Positions 29,933 through 30,353 of a stretch of DNA of 30,353 nt are shown in pieces; the first letter of the stretch is position 1; every line of letters begins with the position of its first letter. Origin of the DNA: Clostridiales bacterium (lineage in GTDB: Bacteria > Bacillota > Clostridia > Oscillospirales > JAAYXM01); assembly GCA_012515925.1 (NCBI GenBank), contig JAAYXM010000226.1:1-30353 (forward strand). The letters are read 5' to 3'. The notes beneath the pieces were generated by a model. That model did no database searches. It was given only the letters and a program-made list of their open reading frames with translations, and was not told the origin of the DNA. Both the position numbers and the translations under genes were made by a program.

Positions 29933-29977
29933 GACCCGTCTGACCGCATATAATAGAGTTTAGAGGAGGCAATGAAT

Positions 29978-30353
29978 ATGAAAGCGGCTTATCCGGTCGT
30001 CTTAAAAAAGGGTTCATCACATATTATTGTGTTTGTGCCGGATTTCAATATCAACACTCAGGGAAAAGATATGGCCGAGGCTCTCGAAATGGCCGAGGAC
30101 GCCATCGGTCTCGCGGGCGTTTATCTGGAGGATGAAAAAGCGCCGATACCAAAGCCCTCCGCGATTGATTCCATAAAGAAAGAAGAAGCCGAAATCTTAT
30201 CACTTGTGGCCGTTGACTTTGACGAGTACCGCCGCAAGAACGACATGCGTACCGTTAAGAAAAACTGTACAATCCCGTCGTGGCTCTGTTATCAGGCGGA
30301 AAGGGCGGGGATTAACTTTTCGGCCACGCTTCAAAGCGCCCTGAAAAAAGAAC
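29978..30353 (+). CDS. hicB: HicB-type antitoxin, C-terminus cut by the window edge
   Basis: The frame is open for 125 codons to the edge. The N-terminal HicB-like fold reads YPVVLKKGSSHIIVFVPDFN, then GKDMAEALEMAEDAIGLAGV and DEKAPIPKPSAID. The C-terminal part, CTIPSWLCYQAERAGINFSA then LQSALKKE, is a ribbon-helix-helix type DNA-binding domain. Probably only a few residues are missing. ATG 29978 is chosen over ATG 29972 because GAGGAGG (29963-29969) is 8 bases from the former and only 2 from the latter. It neutralises HicA and probably represses the promoter at 29707-29735. A TATAAT at 29949-29954 may mark a second, antitoxin-only promoter. Confidence 0.9.
   Translation, partial: MKAAYPVVLKKGSSHIIVFVPDFNINTQGKDMAEALEMAEDAIGLAGVYLEDEKAPIPKPSAIDSIKKEEAEILSLVAVDFDEYRRKNDMRTVKKNCTIPSWLCYQAERAGINFSATLQSALKKE

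Overview
The window is chromosomal DNA from an anaerobic, endospore-forming member of the Clostridia (Firmicutes) with roughly balanced base composition. Evidence for this is dipicolinate synthase genes (dpaA-dpaB), a 2-oxoacid:ferredoxin oxidoreductase operon, HPr kinase/phosphorylase, a Bacillus-type PurF with four candidate iron-sulfur cysteines, consensus sigma-A promoters and strong AGGAGG ribosome binding sites. An insertion in the PcrA helicase resembles what I recall from Oscillospirales-type genomes, but I cannot place it to species. Almost all of the window is conserved core genome; the accessory parts are short.

Layout. 1-2.7 kb (minus): a MinD/ParA-like ATPase, a two-cluster ferredoxin and the alpha and beta subunits of a VorB-type 2-oxoacid:ferredoxin oxidoreductase (beta runs off the left edge). 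2.8-3.9 kb (minus): rpsF-ssb-rpsR. 4.0-5.9 kb (minus): a QueT-type transporter, galU and a small secreted protein of unknown function. 6.2-8.8 kb (plus): hprK, a PHP-family phosphoesterase and a ROK glucokinase. 9.0-12.6 kb (plus): pcrA and an HtrA-type membrane protease. 12.7-17.6 kb (minus): a lower-glycolysis operon pgk-tpiA-gpmI-eno, with no gap gene in view. 17.8-19.7 kb: divergent trmL and a YibE/F-type membrane protein. 19.9-20.5 kb: three very small genes. 20.6-27.8 kb (minus): a purine operon purE-C-F-M-N-H-D. 28.1-29.6 kb (plus): dpaAB. 29.7 kb to the end (plus): a HicA-HicB toxin-antitoxin module cut by the right edge.

How it works together. The glycolysis operon, glucokinase and HPr kinase form the carbon side. 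The oxidoreductase links 2-oxoacid oxidation to reduced ferredoxin. The pur operon makes IMP, though purB, purL, purQ and purS are not in view. DpaAB makes the spore-core chelator dipicolinate.

Most interesting observations. (1) A very basic small ORF at 19936 has no stop codon before a strong intrinsic terminator that lies inside the reading frame, so its normal transcript should be non-stop. This is the arrangement known for tmRNA-controlled ribosome-rescue factors such as ArfA and BrfA. (2) The roughly 155-nt leader of the pur operon ends in a terminator directly before the purE ribosome binding site and matches no riboswitch I recognise. (3) Arrays of short hairpins joined by TGAAA-type linkers occur at two places. 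(4) Three evenly spaced CGCGGCAA boxes lie upstream of dpaA. (5) A 19-bp palindrome sits inside a possible internal promoter before tpiA.
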